This document shows positions 1 to 9,050 of a stretch of DNA of 64,000 bases, piece by piece (within the stretch, counting starts at the first letter, position 1; every line of letters begins with the position of its first letter). This DNA comes from Cryobacterium sp. PAMC25264 (GTDB lineage Bacteria > Actinomycetota > Actinomycetes > Actinomycetales > Microbacteriaceae): contig NZ_CP080383.1 of the NCBI RefSeq assembly GCF_019443325.1, positions 1,116,001-1,180,000 of the forward strand, written 5' to 3'. The notes under the pieces were generated by a model. The model was not told the DNA's origin. It did not search any database and worked only from the letters and a program-made list of their open reading frames with translations. A program made the position numbers and the translations under genes.

Positions 1-31
1 CGGTCGTGCCCGGGTCGGGCCCCGCCGGGGT

Positions 32-553
32 TTAGAGGGCGCTCGGCGTGTAGCTCAGAAATCGGTAGCGCAGGCCGGTGCGCGAGGTGAGCCACTCGGA
101 CGCGTCGACCCGCACGAACCCGGCGTCCACGGTCGGGGCGATGGTGTCACCGCTGGCCTCGAGATCAACCTCGGTGACCTCGAGCCGGGCGGCCAGCGGC
201 ATCGCCTGCCGGTAGATGTCGCCGCCGCCGATGACCCAGACCGGGTCGGGGGCCGCGGCGGACAGCGCCTCGGTGAGGGAGTGCACGACGGTGGCGCCCT
301 CGGCTTGCCAGTGCAGCTGCCGGGTGATGACGATGTTGTGCCGGCCGGCCAGGGGGCGGAAGCGTTCGGGCAGGGAGTCCCAGGTGCGGCGGCCCATGAT
401 GACGGCGCCGCCGAGGGTGATCTGCTTGAAGTGCGCCAGGTCCTCCGGCAGGTGCCAGGGGATGCTGCCGGCGTCGCCGATGATGCCGTCCTGGGCCTGT
501 GCCCAGATCAGACCGATCCGGGCGGCGGCCGTCTCCTCGGACGGCACTGACAT
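32..553 (-). CDS. folA: Dihydrofolate reductase
   Basis: Reduces dihydrofolate to tetrahydrofolate with NADPH, regenerating the cofactor consumed by thymidylate synthase encoded just upstream. The family hallmarks are visible: [14 protein letters not shown] at the N-terminus, the substrate-loop [13 protein letters not shown], the cofactor motif [12 protein letters not shown] and the glycine-rich VIGGGDIY. The chosen ATG at 553 lies 13 nt after the thyA stop and gives 173 residues. An in-frame TTG at 577 that overlaps the thyA end would add eight residues before the conserved region and cannot be excluded. The thyA-folA order is a common folate operon, and the two genes are almost certainly cotranscribed. 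Confidence 0.96.
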   Translation of the reverse strand: MSVPSEETAAARIGLIWAQAQDGIIGDAGSIPWHLPEDLAHFKQITLGGAVIMGRRTWDSLPERFRPLAGRHNIVITRQLHWQAEGATVVHSLTEALSAAAPDPVWVIGGGDIYRQAMPLAARLEVTEVDLEASGDTIAPTVDAGFVRVDASEWLTSRTGLRYRFLSYTPSAL

Positions 554-566
554 GGGCGACCCGCTC

Positions 567-1406
567 TCAGACGGCAACTGGCGCCTTGATGGCGGGGTGG
601 TGCTGATAGTCCACGATCTCGAGGTCCTCGAACTCGTAGTCGAAGATGCTCTCCCGTTCGGTGGTGATCCTCAACGTCGGCGCCGGGTGGGGCGTACGGC
701 TGAGTTGCTCGGTGACCTGCTCGATGTGGTTGGAGTAGATGTGGCAGTCCCCGCCGGTCCAGATGAAGTCGCCCACCTCGAGACCGGTCTGGGCGGCCAC
801 GAGGTGCGTGAGCAACGCGTAGCTGGCGATGTTGAACGGCACGCCGAGGAACAGGTCAGCGCTGCGCTGGTAGAGCTGGCAGGAGAGCTTGCCGTCGGCG
901 ACGTAGAACTGGAACAGGGCGTGGCACGGCGCCAGCGCCATGTCGGGGATGTCGGCGACGTTCCAGGCCGACACGATGATGCGCCGGGAATCCGGGTTGG
1001 TCTTGAGGGTCTCGATGACCTGGGCGATCTGGTCGATGTGGCCGCCGTCCGGCGTCGGCCAGGAGCGCCACTGCACGCCGTAGACCGGTCCGAGTTCACC
1101 CTGCTCGTCAGCCCACTCGTTCCAGATGCGCACGCCATGCTCCTTCAACCAGCCCACATTGCTTTCGCCGCGGAGGAACCAGAGCAGTTCGTACGCGAGC
1201 GACGGGAAGTGCACCCGTTTGGTGGTGATCAGCGGGAAGCCCTGGCTGAGGTCGAAGCGCAACTGTGCGCCGAACACACTCAGGGTTCCGGTTCCGGTGC
1301 GGTCGGCCTTGTTCGCTCCGGTTTCGAGCACCAGGCGCAGCAGGTCCTCGTATGGGGTGGCGATCGCGGTGGCGTCGCTCAGGCTGGGTTCCGGCTGAGT
1401 GTTCAT
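567..1406 (-). CDS. thyA: Thymidylate synthase
   Basis: Converts dUMP to dTMP using methylene-tetrahydrofolate, producing dihydrofolate for FolA. The protein is 279 residues, the usual size of the ThyA family. Visible family features are the N-terminal [18 protein letters not shown] with the phosphate-binding Arg, the catalytic cysteine Cys161 in [12 protein letters not shown], the [18 protein letters not shown] block and the folate-binding DCHIYSNH. It is the first gene of a two-gene operon with folA, which starts immediately after its stop. Its ATG at 1406 begins a tidy N-terminus. Confidence 0.98.
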   Translation of the reverse strand: MNTQPEPSLSDATAIATPYEDLLRLVLETGANKADRTGTGTLSVFGAQLRFDLSQGFPLITTKRVHFPSLAYELLWFLRGESNVGWLKEHGVRIWNEWADEQGELGPVYGVQWRSWPTPDGGHIDQIAQVIETLKTNPDSRRIIVSAWNVADIPDMALAPCHALFQFYVADGKLSCQLYQRSADLFLGVPFNIASYALLTHLVAAQTGLEVGDFIWTGGDCHIYSNHIEQVTEQLSRTPHPAPTLRITTERESIFDYEFEDLEIVDYQHHPAIKAPVAV

Positions 1407-1581
1407 TGGCTCAAATCTACCCGGTGCACGCCGTCTCCGGAGTATTGTTTCGCGGTGCCGAAACCCGCCACGGCGCGGCTTTCAGCCGGTGTGGCAAACG
1501 GATGCTTGATTTCTGTGTACGTTCACAGTAATGTCTGTCCGAGTCGGGGATGAGCTGGTCAACTGCTTTTTCCCCACGCCT

Positions 1582-1607
1582 GGGAACGTGCACAGACGCA
1601 CGTTCCC
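1582..1607. promoter_or_regulatory. Inverted repeat upstream of the esterase gene
   Basis: A perfect 10-bp inverted repeat, GGGAACGTGC / GCACGTTCCC, is separated by six bases and sits about 45 bp before the esterase start in the divergent region with thyA. It may be a repressor operator, or a hairpin in the leader. A short direct repeat (CAATGAAGTTGG, two copies near 1617 and 1633) follows it. No regulator is encoded next to it. Confidence 0.45.
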
Positions 1608-1649
1608 GCCTACATCAATGAAGTTGGCACAACAATGAAGTTGGAGCGC

Positions 1650-3668
1650 ATGGATCTCACCCTCACCCCTCCCCGGGCCAAGCTGCACGCCGCACGCCGC
1701 CCGATCATCGCATCGGTTGCCGCCCTGGCAATTGCGGCGGCACCGCTGTTGGCACTGGCCCCGGCGGCTCCGTCGGCCGCCGCGACGGGCACCTCGGTCA
1801 ACCTGGACCTGACCGGCCAGTGGCAATTCTCGCTGGGCGACGATCTCGCCTGGGCCGACCCGGCCTTCGACGATTCCGCCTGGTCGGCCGTGACGGTGCC
1901 CGCGGTGGGCGGCGGCCGCGAGTTCGACGACTACGACGGCTTCGCCTGGTACCGGCTCACCTTCGACCTGCCCACCGAGGCGGCGGGCACCAATCTGGTG
2001 GCGTCGATGGGGTTCATGGACGACGTCGACGAGGTCTACCTCAACGGCACCCGGATCAACGGGTCGGGCTCGCTGCCACCGGATGCCGAGAGCCAGTGGT
2101 TCGAACAAAGGCTCTATCCGGTTCCGGCCGCCCTGCCGGTCTTCGGCGGCAGCAACACTCTCGCCGTGCGCCTGTACGACATGACCGGCGGCGGCGGCTG
2201 GTATCAGGGTCCTGTCGGCCTCTACTCGAAGGACGCCCTGCGCGAGGAGGTGCTCGGTATTTCGGGTCCGCTCGCCGACCCTGCCGCGACGAGCTGGGTG
2301 GGCGACCTGCTGGCAACACAGGCCGGCGCCCTCGCATCCGGTGACATCGATGCGTACCTCGCGACGCTCTCGGCCGACTACGTGCACGACGGTCGTGACC
2401 GGGCCCGCCGGGAGAGTGAGTTGCGGCAGTGGCTGGCCGAGTCAGGCTCCCTGACCCTGACCGACGCCAGTGTGGAGGTCGTGGAGAGCTCCGACGGTCG
2501 CCTCGTCGTCGACACCAACCGTACGATCAGCGGGATGCGGGACGGCCAGCCGTTCAGCTTCCAGCCCACCACCCAGGAGTTCCTGACGCTCGACCGGGAG
2601 ACCCGCACGGAGAAGGGGAACCACTCCCGGTTCTTCCGCGACTACGTGGAGTCGACCGTGGAAGATGCGCGCCGGGAGTACATCACTTACCTGCCGCCGT
2701 CGTACTACACGCAGCCCAACCGCGAGTTCCCGGTCGTCTACCTCCTGCACGGTTTCAACGGCGGCAGCCGGGAGTGGGAGCCGCGGGACTTCGGCACCAA
2801 GCTCGATGAGCTCTACACCACCGCAGGCCTGGCCGAATCGATCGTGATCATGCCCGACGCCGACTCACTCTGGTACGTCGACAATGACGGCGGCGCACCC
2901 TGGCGCACTATGTTCACCACCGAGATGATCCCGCAGGTGGACGAGCAGTACCGCACGCTCGCCTCTCGCGAGTACCGCGGCCTGTCCGGAGTCTCGATGG
3001 GCGGGTTCGGCGCGTATTCGCTCGGGCTGGCCTACCCCGAGCTGTTCTCCTCGATGGCCTCCCACATGGGAGCCCTGAACCTCGCTCCGGCGCAGGTCGG
3101 GGTCACCTCGCCCGGAGGACCACAGGGCCAGTCGGCATCCCCGCTCACTGTCGTGGCGGGACTGTCCGCCGAAGCTCTGTCGCGGTACGACTATTTCTTC
3201 GACGCCTGCGAATTCGACGACTATGCCTTCGACAACGCTGCCCGGTCGATGGACACCCTGCTCACCGGCAAGGGGATCGCGCACACCTATGCGCTGTACC
3301 CGGAGGGACGCCACAACGACGCCTGCTGGGTCCCGCGCATCGCCGACTCGTTCGGCATGCACTCCGACCACGTGCGAGCGGCCGGCCTCGTGGAGAACAA
3401 CGGGCCGGAGCCGGTGACCGAGCCCGTCATCGAGCCGACACCGACCCCCGGTGCCACCGCGCCGGCGGTCACGCCCCCGACGGCACCAACCACGCCGACG
3501 GCGACGCCCGCCGCGTCGGCGACGCCGGCCTCGGACGCGAAGAGTCGCGCTCAGGCCCTGGCGGCCACGGGTGTCGACCCGTCGGGTGCGATCGGGGCCG
3601 TGCTCGCCGTGGTGGCGGCGGGGATCGTCCTGCTGGTCCTCGGGCGACGCCGGGCGCTGAAGCGGTAG
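1650..3668 (+). CDS. Secreted multidomain esterase with a sortase-type C-terminal sorting signal
   Basis: Predicted exported, wall-anchored alpha/beta-hydrolase. Order of parts: a basic then hydrophobic signal peptide (to about residue 50); a galactose-binding-like jelly roll resembling the sugar-binding domain of family 2 glycosidases (WQFSLGDDLAWADPAFDDS, about 55-190); an NTF2/SnoaL-like segment (about 205-310, DLLATQAGALASGDIDAYLA); and an esterase-D-type catalytic domain (VVYLLHGFNGG, nucleophile elbow GVSMGG, later H in EGRHNDACW). A Pro/Thr linker ends in LAATG, then a hydrophobic helix and RRRALKR, which is the LAxTG form of a sorting signal. ATG 1650 is chosen because GGAG lies just ahead; ATG 1635 would add five residues. 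Substrate is unknown, but a polysaccharide-linked ester is plausible. Confidence 0.82.
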   Translation: MDLTLTPPRAKLHAARRPIIASVAALAIAAAPLLALAPAAPSAAATGTSVNLDLTGQWQFSLGDDLAWADPAFDDSAWSAVTVPAVGGGREFDDYDGFAWYRLTFDLPTEAAGTNLVASMGFMDDVDEVYLNGTRINGSGSLPPDAESQWFEQRLYPVPAALPVFGGSNTLAVRLYDMTGGGGWYQGPVGLYSKDALREEVLGISGPLADPAATSWVGDLLATQAGALASGDIDAYLATLSADYVHDGRDRARRESELRQWLAESGSLTLTDASVEVVESSDGRLVVDTNRTISGMRDGQPFSFQPTTQEFLTLDRETRTEKGNHSRFFRDYVESTVEDARREYITYLPPSYYTQPNREFPVVYLLHGFNGGSREWEPRDFGTKLDELYTTAGLAESIVIMPDADSLWYVDNDGGAPWRTMFTTEMIPQVDEQYRTLASREYRGLSGVSMGGFGAYSLGLAYPELFSSMASHMGALNLAPAQVGVTSPGGPQGQSASPLTVVAGLSAEALSRYDYFFDACEFDDYAFDNAARSMDTLLTGKGIAHTYALYPEGRHNDACWVPRIADSFGMHSDHVRAAGLVENNGPEPVTEPVIEPTPTPGATAPAVTPPTAPTTPTATPAASATPASDAKSRAQALAATGVDPSGAIGAVLAVVAAGIVLLVLGRRRALKR

Positions 3669-3687
3669 CACCACCACCGTCGGATAC

Positions 3688-3716
3688 GGCCGCTCCCCGG
3701 CACCCGGGGAGCGGCC
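3688..3716 (+). terminator. GC-rich hairpin, probable terminator of the esterase gene
   Basis: A perfect 13-bp stem (GGCCGCTCCCCGG and its complement) with a three-base loop begins 19 bp after the esterase stop. There is no clear T tract, as is common in high-GC genomes, so it is called a terminator from position and stem strength. Confidence 0.65.
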
Positions 3717-3801
3717 TCAGCGGTCCACGGAGGCGGGCGCGCGCCGCCGACAGGCGCCGGGCGCGCGTTGTCACATCCCGCCGGGTTGGGCCCAGGATCG
3801 G

Positions 3802-3807
3802 TAACAT
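3802..3807 (+). promoter_or_regulatory. -10 box TAACAT, probable leaderless start
   Basis: TAACAT matches the actinobacterial TANNNT -10 consensus and ends six bases before the GTG start at 3814. Transcription would therefore begin at or next to the start codon, and no Shine-Dalgarno sequence is seen. No convincing -35 box is found. Confidence 0.5.
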
Positions 3808-3813
3808 GGGCCC

Positions 3814-4548
3814 GTGAAGCCCTTTCTGCTGCTGGCGACCCGGTCCGAGGACGAGGCCGCGGATGACGAGTACGCGGGCTTCCTCGCCGCCAGCGGGTTG
3901 ACGCCCGACCAACTGCACCGAGTGCGGCTGGAGGCCGCGCCAATGCCGTCGATCGCTCTCGGCGACTACTCCGGGGTGATCGTCGGCGGCAGCCCGTTCA
4001 ACGCCAGTGACTCCGACGACACCAAATCGTCCGTGCAACGCCGAGTCGAACGGGAACTCGCCGGGCTGCTCGACCAGGTCGTCGCCCGGGACTTCCCATT
4101 CCTCGGCGCCTGCTACGGCATCGGCCTGCTCACCAGCTACCTCGACGGCGTCGTCGACGACACCTGGTCGGAGCCGGCCGGCCCCATCATGGTGAGCCTG
4201 ACCGCGGCGGGTCGCGCCGACCAGCTCTTCGGCACGGTGGCGCCCGACTTCGAGGCGTTCGTGGGCCACAAGGAGGCCTGCACGGCGCTGCCGACCGGCG
4301 CCGTGCTGCTGGCGACGGGGGAGACCTGCCCGGTGCAGGCCTTCAGGGTGGGCGAGAACGTCTACGCCACCCAGTTCCACCCGGAGCTCACCCAGGCCGG
4401 CATTCTCACCCGACTGCGGGTCTACAGCGACAACGGCTACTTCGAACCGGATGCCTACGACGAGGTCATGGCCGCCATCGCCGCCGCGGCGGTGACCGAA
4501 CCGGCCACCATCATGAAGGCGTTCGTGGAGCGCTTCGGCACGCCCTGA
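3814..4548 (+). CDS. Class I glutamine amidotransferase
   Basis: A stand-alone GATase1 domain of 244 residues, resembling the glutaminase part of GMP synthase. The triad is visible: nucleophile Cys100 in GACYGIGLL, and His189/Glu191 in TQFHPEL. The oxyanion-loop glycines are in VIVGGSPFNASD. In this family such proteins release ammonia from glutamine (or hydrolyse gamma-glutamyl amides) for a partner enzyme, but no synthetase is encoded nearby and the real substrate cannot be told from sequence. It starts with GTG directly after a -10 box, and the esterase terminator separates it from the gene upstream. Confidence 0.88.
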   Translation: MKPFLLLATRSEDEAADDEYAGFLAASGLTPDQLHRVRLEAAPMPSIALGDYSGVIVGGSPFNASDSDDTKSSVQRRVERELAGLLDQVVARDFPFLGACYGIGLLTSYLDGVVDDTWSEPAGPIMVSLTAAGRADQLFGTVAPDFEAFVGHKEACTALPTGAVLLATGETCPVQAFRVGENVYATQFHPELTQAGILTRLRVYSDNGYFEPDAYDEVMAAIAAAAVTEPATIMKAFVERFGTP

Positions 4549-4680
4549 CCGTCACTCGTTGCCCGTGAAATAGCCAGCGATCCCGGTGCCAGGTCGACAC
4601 GAGCCGAGAAGGTGCGCTCAGCCAGGAACCGGGTGGCGAGGATGTTGTCGCCGCCCGGGTCGTCGCCGCCCACGCCATGG

Positions 4681-5370
4681 TCAGAGCAACTTGCGGGCCG
4701 TGGCCCAGGCGGTCAGTTCGTGCCGGCTGGAGAGCTGCAGCTTGCGCAGAACGGCGGATACATGCGTCTCCACGGTCTTGGGGGAGATGAAGAGAGCGCT
4801 GGCCACTTCCTTGTACGCGTAACCGCGCGCGATCAGGCGCATGACCTCCTGCTCCCGGGCGGAGAGCCGATCGAGTTCGTCATTGGTCGCCGCGGTCTCG
4901 CCCGACACTGCGCCGAAGGCGTCGAGCACGAACCCGGCCAGGCGCGGCGAAAAAACGGCGTCTCCTCCGGCCACCCGGCGGGCGGCGTCGGAGACCTCGG
5001 CTCCCGACGAACTCTTGGTGATGTAGCCGCGAGCACCGGCCCGGATGACGGTGACCACGTCGTCGGCCGCATCCGACACGCTCAGGGCCAGGAACACGGT
5101 GGCCGGGGCCTCTGCGGCCGCGCCCCGGATGACTTCCGCGCCGCCCCCGCCGGTACCGCCGGGCAGGTGCACGTCCAGCAACACCACGCGGGGCTGGGTG
5201 GCCAGGACCACGGCGATGGCCTCGTCGACGGTCGCAGCCTCGCCGACAACGCGCAGCGTCGGGTCGAGCTCGGAGCGCAGGCCCGACCGGAAGATCGAGT
5301 GGTCATCCACGATCACCACGGTGAGCGCGGGACCGGGCGCGATGCCGGACGGAGTGGTCTGGTCGGTCAT
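4681..5370 (-). CDS. NarL/LuxR-type response regulator
   Basis: The receiver domain occupies about residues 16-140, with the acidic pair Asp22/Asp23 in VIVDDHS and the phosphoacceptor Asp66 in VVLLDVHLPGG. A LuxR-type helix-turn-helix lies at the C-terminus (LSAREQEVMRLIARGYAYKE, then FISPKTVETHVSAVLRKL). It overlaps the kinase gene by four bases (ATGA), so the two are translationally coupled and form a two-component system. Likely binding sites are the half-site cluster between the kinase gene and the divergent PspC protein gene. By analogy with LiaR/VraR-type systems it probably responds to envelope stress; this is inferred. Confidence 0.93.
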   Translation of the reverse strand: MTDQTTPSGIAPGPALTVVIVDDHSIFRSGLRSELDPTLRVVGEAATVDEAIAVVLATQPRVVLLDVHLPGGTGGGGAEVIRGAAAEAPATVFLALSVSDAADDVVTVIRAGARGYITKSSSGAEVSDAARRVAGGDAVFSPRLAGFVLDAFGAVSGETAATNDELDRLSAREQEVMRLIARGYAYKEVASALFISPKTVETHVSAVLRKLQLSSRHELTAWATARKLL

Positions 5371-6740
5371 GGGGTGCCGTCCTGGAGGTCGGGGTGCGGA
5401 GCGATCCGGGCGGGGAGAGCCTGGTCGGCCGGGGCGGGGGCCTGCTCCGGCTGGGCGTGCTCTGGCTGGACGTTGAGGGGGAGCGTGAGCCGGATCTCGG
5501 TGCCTGTGCCTCCCGGGCCCGTCTGCACCACAGCCGTGCCGCCGGCCCGCCGCATGCGGGCCACGATCGACTCCCGCACTCCCATGCGGTCGGCGGGGAT
5601 CTGATCGAGCGCGAAACCCGGGCCCCGGTCGGTGACACTGACGTCGATGGCGGTGGGCGAGGACTCGACGTAGACGGATACCCGGCCGCCGGCGTGCCTG
5701 GCCGCGTTGAGGATGGCCTCCCGCGCGGCCGCCAGGAGGGCCTCCGGCACATCCCGGTCGATGCTGCCAACCGCCACCACGTCCACGTGCACGGCGAAGT
5801 CGCGCTCAACGGTGGTCGCGATGCCGCGCAATTCCGCGGCCAGATCCACCGGTCCGGTCGCCGAGCCGGTGAACAACCATTCGCGCAGATCGCGTTCCTG
5901 GGCGCGGGCGAGCCGGGCGGCATCGGAGTGCGGTCCGGCCTTCTGCTGGATGAGGGCGAGGGTCTGCAGCACCGAATCATGCAGATGAGCTGCCATCTCG
6001 GCCCGTTCGGACTCCCGCTCGCGCAGGGCACGCTCGTCGGACAGATCGCGCATCAGACGCACTGCCCACGGGGCCACGACGACCGCCACCCCCACGAGCA
6101 CCGACAGGGCGGCCACGACAACGGTCCAGATGTTGGGGCTGTCACTGGTGACGAAGAACAACAGGATCCCCAGGGCCACCAGCACCAGCGCGCCCAGGGC
6201 GCGCACGAGCATGCCGGAGCTCCGCGGCCCCGCTCCGCTGCGGAGCTCGGCGAACTGGCGCCAGGCCAGCCCGGTGCCCGCCAGGGCGACGATCGCCGGA
6301 ATGATGGCATCCACCGGCAGCGCGGCACCCAGCCGGTTGGCGATGAGCGCGCCCGCCGTGCTGACAAGCGCCAGGCCGAGGAGGATCTCGGTGACCGGTG
6401 CCTGCCGCCAGGCGGCCTCACCGTCTGCCTCCCCGTCGGCCCCGCCGGTCACCATGCCGGCCGGGGTGAGGACGGCCTTGGGTAGCTCGGGGCGGCCCGG
6501 GTCGCCCGGGAGATGCGCGGACTCGTCGGGGGTGGTGGCCCACAGCCAGCCGTAGAGCAGCACCCCGGCGCCGCCGCACAGGGCCAGAACGACGGCGACC
6601 GTGCGAACGTAGGTGACCGGCAGGCCGGAGTGCCGGGCGAACCCGGCGCAGACGCCGGCGATGATGCGCAGGCGTGGCCGCACAAGCTGCCCGCTGAGGC
6701 GGGGTCCGGTGGGACGCACGGTGGTCACAGGTCCATCCAA
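5367..6740 (-). CDS. PspC-domain sensor histidine kinase
   Basis: A 457-residue membrane kinase. A PspC domain sits at the N-terminus (RLRIIAGVCAGFARHSGLPV through LLYGWLWATTPDE, about residues 18-75). Several hydrophobic segments follow (about 120-225). Next come a HisKA_3 dimerisation helix with phosphoacceptor His254 in AAHLHDSVLQTL and an HATPase domain with AAREAILNAARHAGG (N box) and VTDRGPGFALDQIP (G1). The PspC domain is shared with the divergently encoded membrane protein, suggesting the two meet in the membrane. It is transcribed ahead of its response regulator, with a four-base overlap. Confidence 0.93.
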   Translation of the reverse strand: MDGPVTTVRPTGPRLSGQLVRPRLRIIAGVCAGFARHSGLPVTYVRTVAVVLALCGGAGVLLYGWLWATTPDESAHLPGDPGRPELPKAVLTPAGMVTGGADGEADGEAAWRQAPVTEILLGLALVSTAGALIANRLGAALPVDAIIPAIVALAGTGLAWRQFAELRSGAGPRSSGMLVRALGALVLVALGILLFFVTSDSPNIWTVVVAALSVLVGVAVVVAPWAVRLMRDLSDERALRERESERAEMAAHLHDSVLQTLALIQQKAGPHSDAARLARAQERDLREWLFTGSATGPVDLAAELRGIATTVERDFAVHVDVVAVGSIDRDVPEALLAAAREAILNAARHAGGRVSVYVESSPTAIDVSVTDRGPGFALDQIPADRMGVRESIVARMRRAGGTAVVQTGPGGTGTEIRLTLPLNVQPEHAQPEQAPAPADQALPARIAPHPDLQDGTP

Positions 6741-6761
6741 GCACGCCCAGAGTTGCCGGTC

Positions 6762-6797
6762 GCACCCTGATTCGCAGGGTCAGGGTGCAATCAGGGT
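6762..6797. promoter_or_regulatory. Clustered TCAGGGT half-sites between divergent PspC genes
   Basis: GCACCCTGA (6762-6770) is an exact inverted repeat of TCAGGGTGC (6780-6788), and ACCCTGATT (6764-6772) is an exact inverted repeat of AATCAGGGT (6789-6797). A further GCAGGGT lies between them. Several overlapping half-sites packed in 36 bp between the kinase gene and the PspC/LiaF-like gene are what a response-regulator operator controlling both would look like. The regulator at 4681-5370 is the obvious candidate; binding is inferred. Confidence 0.6.
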
Positions 6798-6842
6798 CTT
6801 CCCCCATGGCCGCCGTGCCGCGGGGCGCGGGAGTATGGAGCC

Positions 6843-8561
6843 ATGACAGAAGCAGGGTCCACCACCACATCGGGTTCCGCCTACGGAAACACCGGCCAGC
6901 CCACGCCGCCCGGCGGCGCCGCGTTCTTCGACTGGGTGCGAGGCCTCGGCTTCGTGCGCGGCCGGGACCGCTGGCTGGCCGGCGTGTGCGGGGCGATCGC
7001 GTCCCGCACCGGTCTCGACCCGCTGGTCGTGCGCGGCATTGCCGTCGTCATCGCGATCCTCGGTGGGCCGATCTTCTTCCTCTACGCCGTCGGCTGGGCC
7101 CTGATGCCCGACGAATCCGGGCAAAGCCTCGTCGAGAAGGCCGTACGCCAGGTATTCGAGCCGGCCATGATCGCCGTCGGCGTGCTCCTGTTCTTCACCT
7201 TCATCCCCTGGATGCAGGGCATCTGGTGGCAGGGTCCGCCCGAGGCGTGGGGCATGCCCGGATGGCTCGAGGTGCTGTTGCGCACCAGCTGGGCCATCGG
7301 GCTCACGGTGGGCATCATCCTCCTGGTGATCTACATCGCCAAGCGGGTGCCGTCACCGCGCGGCCGGACCGCCGCCGGCTACGGCAGCGCTTCTCCGCAG
7401 CCGTCGCCGTACGGCAGTGCACCGCAGTACGGCAGTGCACCGCAGTACGGCAGTGCACCGCAGCCCGGCAACGCACCGCAGCCGAGCGCGGCATCCGACG
7501 CGACCGCCGGCGCCGGAACACCTGCCCAGCCGGCCCGGACACTCCCGACCGACTCCGCGCCCACCACGTACCCCGCCGCTCGCCCCACCGCATCTTTCGT
7601 CCCGCCCATCCCGCCGGTGCCCGAACCACCGGCGGCTTCGGCCCCTACTGACTCGACCGCGGCCCCCACTGTCCCGGTGCCGCCCGTCACCGGGAGTACG
7701 CCTCCGACGGGCCCCTCGCTCTGGGACGACCTGACCGGTCGTGGTGCCCAGGCAGGATCGGCTTCCGCCGGCACTGCGCCGTACGGATCTGCGCCATACG
7801 GATCAGCGCCGTACGGCGCAGCCGCGTCCGCCTCCGGCCACAGGTCGGCCGGTTCCTGGTCAGCCGGCTACGATCCCGCAGACACCGCCCGACCCTTCGA
7901 CCCCGACCGGTACCGGGCGTTGCACCGCCGCAAGCACCTGGGCGCCGGCTACATCGCCGTCGTCAGCGGAATCGCCCTGAGTGTCGGCGCCGTGGCCGCG
8001 TCCTTCGTCGCAGATGGCTCCTGGTCGAACAGCGCGTTCCTGGTGGGCGCGTCCGCCGCGCTCGCCGTCATCGCCCTGGGAATCGTGATCGCCGGGGTCC
8101 GGGGCAAGGAGGGCGGCTGGCTCACCTTCTTCAGCATCGTGCTGGCGGTCTCCCTGGCCTGGACAGCATTCATTCCTGCGGGAACAGACGTTGCCACCTT
8201 CGGCGACCCCACCTGGCAGTACAGCACCGAGAGCCCCACAGGTTTCGCGATGATCGCCGGCGCACCCACCATCGACCTCACTGACCTCGACACCGCGCCG
8301 TCAGGCACATCCCGCGAGGTCGACGTCTGGACCGCCTTCGGCGACGTGGAACTCGTACTTCCCGACAACCGCACCGTGGTCGTAGAGGCCAGCAGCCTCG
8401 CCGGCGGGATCGACTACGGCACCAGTAACGACCTCGACCGGGGTGGTGTGCTCTTCCACGACTCGCAGGTGGTGGCGGACGGCGCCGGAATCGGCGTGAC
8501 CACGGTCCGGGTCTGGATGCTCTTCGGCCAGGTCACCATCAACCAGCCCGTAGAACGGTAG
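6843..8561 (+). CDS. PspC and LiaF-like membrane protein
   Basis: 572 residues. A PspC domain (RGRDRWLAGVCGAIASRTGL through YAVGWALMPDES, about residues 38-95) is followed by membrane helices around 110-170. Then comes a long Pro/Ala/Ser-rich stretch with GSAPQY and APYGS repeats (about 180-360), two or three more helices (about 365-450), and a C-terminal beta-rich domain (VDVWTAFGDVELVLPDN) like the LiaF/cell-wall-active antibiotic response domain. In LiaFSR systems LiaF restrains the kinase, so it is a probable partner of the kinase encoded divergently. GGAG lies shortly before the ATG. It is followed nine bases later by a small membrane protein gene. Confidence 0.85.
   Translation: MTEAGSTTTSGSAYGNTGQPTPPGGAAFFDWVRGLGFVRGRDRWLAGVCGAIASRTGLDPLVVRGIAVVIAILGGPIFFLYAVGWALMPDESGQSLVEKAVRQVFEPAMIAVGVLLFFTFIPWMQGIWWQGPPEAWGMPGWLEVLLRTSWAIGLTVGIILLVIYIAKRVPSPRGRTAAGYGSASPQPSPYGSAPQYGSAPQYGSAPQPGNAPQPSAASDATAGAGTPAQPARTLPTDSAPTTYPAARPTASFVPPIPPVPEPPAASAPTDSTAAPTVPVPPVTGSTPPTGPSLWDDLTGRGAQAGSASAGTAPYGSAPYGSAPYGAAASASGHRSAGSWSAGYDPADTARPFDPDRYRALHRRKHLGAGYIAVVSGIALSVGAVAASFVADGSWSNSAFLVGASAALAVIALGIVIAGVRGKEGGWLTFFSIVLAVSLAWTAFIPAGTDVATFGDPTWQYSTESPTGFAMIAGAPTIDLTDLDTAPSGTSREVDVWTAFGDVELVLPDNRTVVVEASSLAGGIDYGTSNDLDRGGVLFHDSQVVADGAGIGVTTVRVWMLFGQVTINQPVER
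7410..7463. repeat. Three perfect 18-bp tandem repeats in the PspC protein gene
   Basis: TACGGCAGTGCACCGCAG is repeated three times without change, encoding the YGSAPQ hexapeptide copies of the low-complexity region. A related, less perfect array (GTACGGATCTGCGCC type) lies near 7779-7818. Both are prone to slippage, so copy number may vary between strains. Confidence 0.85.
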
Positions 8562-8570
8562 GAGAAGACC

Positions 8571-9023
8571 ATGACCAGTCTCAACAGCAGCCCCGACAAC
8601 ACCCCCGACAGCGGCCCCAGCGGCATCCCGGCCGGCAGCCCGAGCGCCGATGCCCACCCGGATTCGCACGCATCCGCGGAGACGGAGCCAGACACCGCCG
8701 CATACAGCACGTCCGCCACCAGTACGGCACCGACCAGTGCGCACCCCACCAGCACGACGCAGACCGGCACGGCGGCCACCGGTGCCGCTCCCACGCCCCA
8801 GCCGGCGGCACCTGCGGCGGCAGAACCGGCGCCCCGGCGCCGGCCGTTGTTCTCGACCATGCTGTGGGGCGCGTTGATGCTCGCCCTTGCGGCGTTTGTC
8901 GCGGCGCGCGAGCTGGTGCCGGGCGAACTCGACCTGGTCACCTGGCTGCTCACCGCCGTTGTGGGTATCGGTCTGCTGCTCGTTGTGGCAGGCATCGCCG
9001 CGGCATCCCGGCGGGCCGGGTAG
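8571..9023 (+). CDS. Small membrane protein with Ser/Thr/Pro-rich N-terminus
   Basis: 150 residues with no family I recognise. Residues 1-85 are rich in Ser, Thr, Pro and Ala; two hydrophobic helices follow (MLWGALMLALAAFVAAREL and a segment ending VVGIGLLLVVAGIAAA). AGGAGA precedes the ATG at good spacing and the gene starts nine bases after the PspC/LiaF-like gene, so the two are cotranscribed. It is probably a membrane accessory of the same envelope-stress unit. Confidence 0.72.
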   Translation: MTSLNSSPDNTPDSGPSGIPAGSPSADAHPDSHASAETEPDTAAYSTSATSTAPTSAHPTSTTQTGTAATGAAPTPQPAAPAAAEPAPRRRPLFSTMLWGALMLALAAFVAARELVPGELDLVTWLLTAVVGIGLLLVVAGIAAASRRAG

Positions 9024-9050
9024 CGCAGTCGTGCGGCGACTCCGCCGGGC

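Noticed and set aside
4549..4680. Minus-strand stretch reading GGDNILATRFLAERTFSARV, downstream of the response regulator gene
   Set aside because: It looks protein-like, but it lacks a ribosome site, soon runs into the opposite amidotransferase gene and matches no family I know. It may be an old gene remnant, too weak to call.
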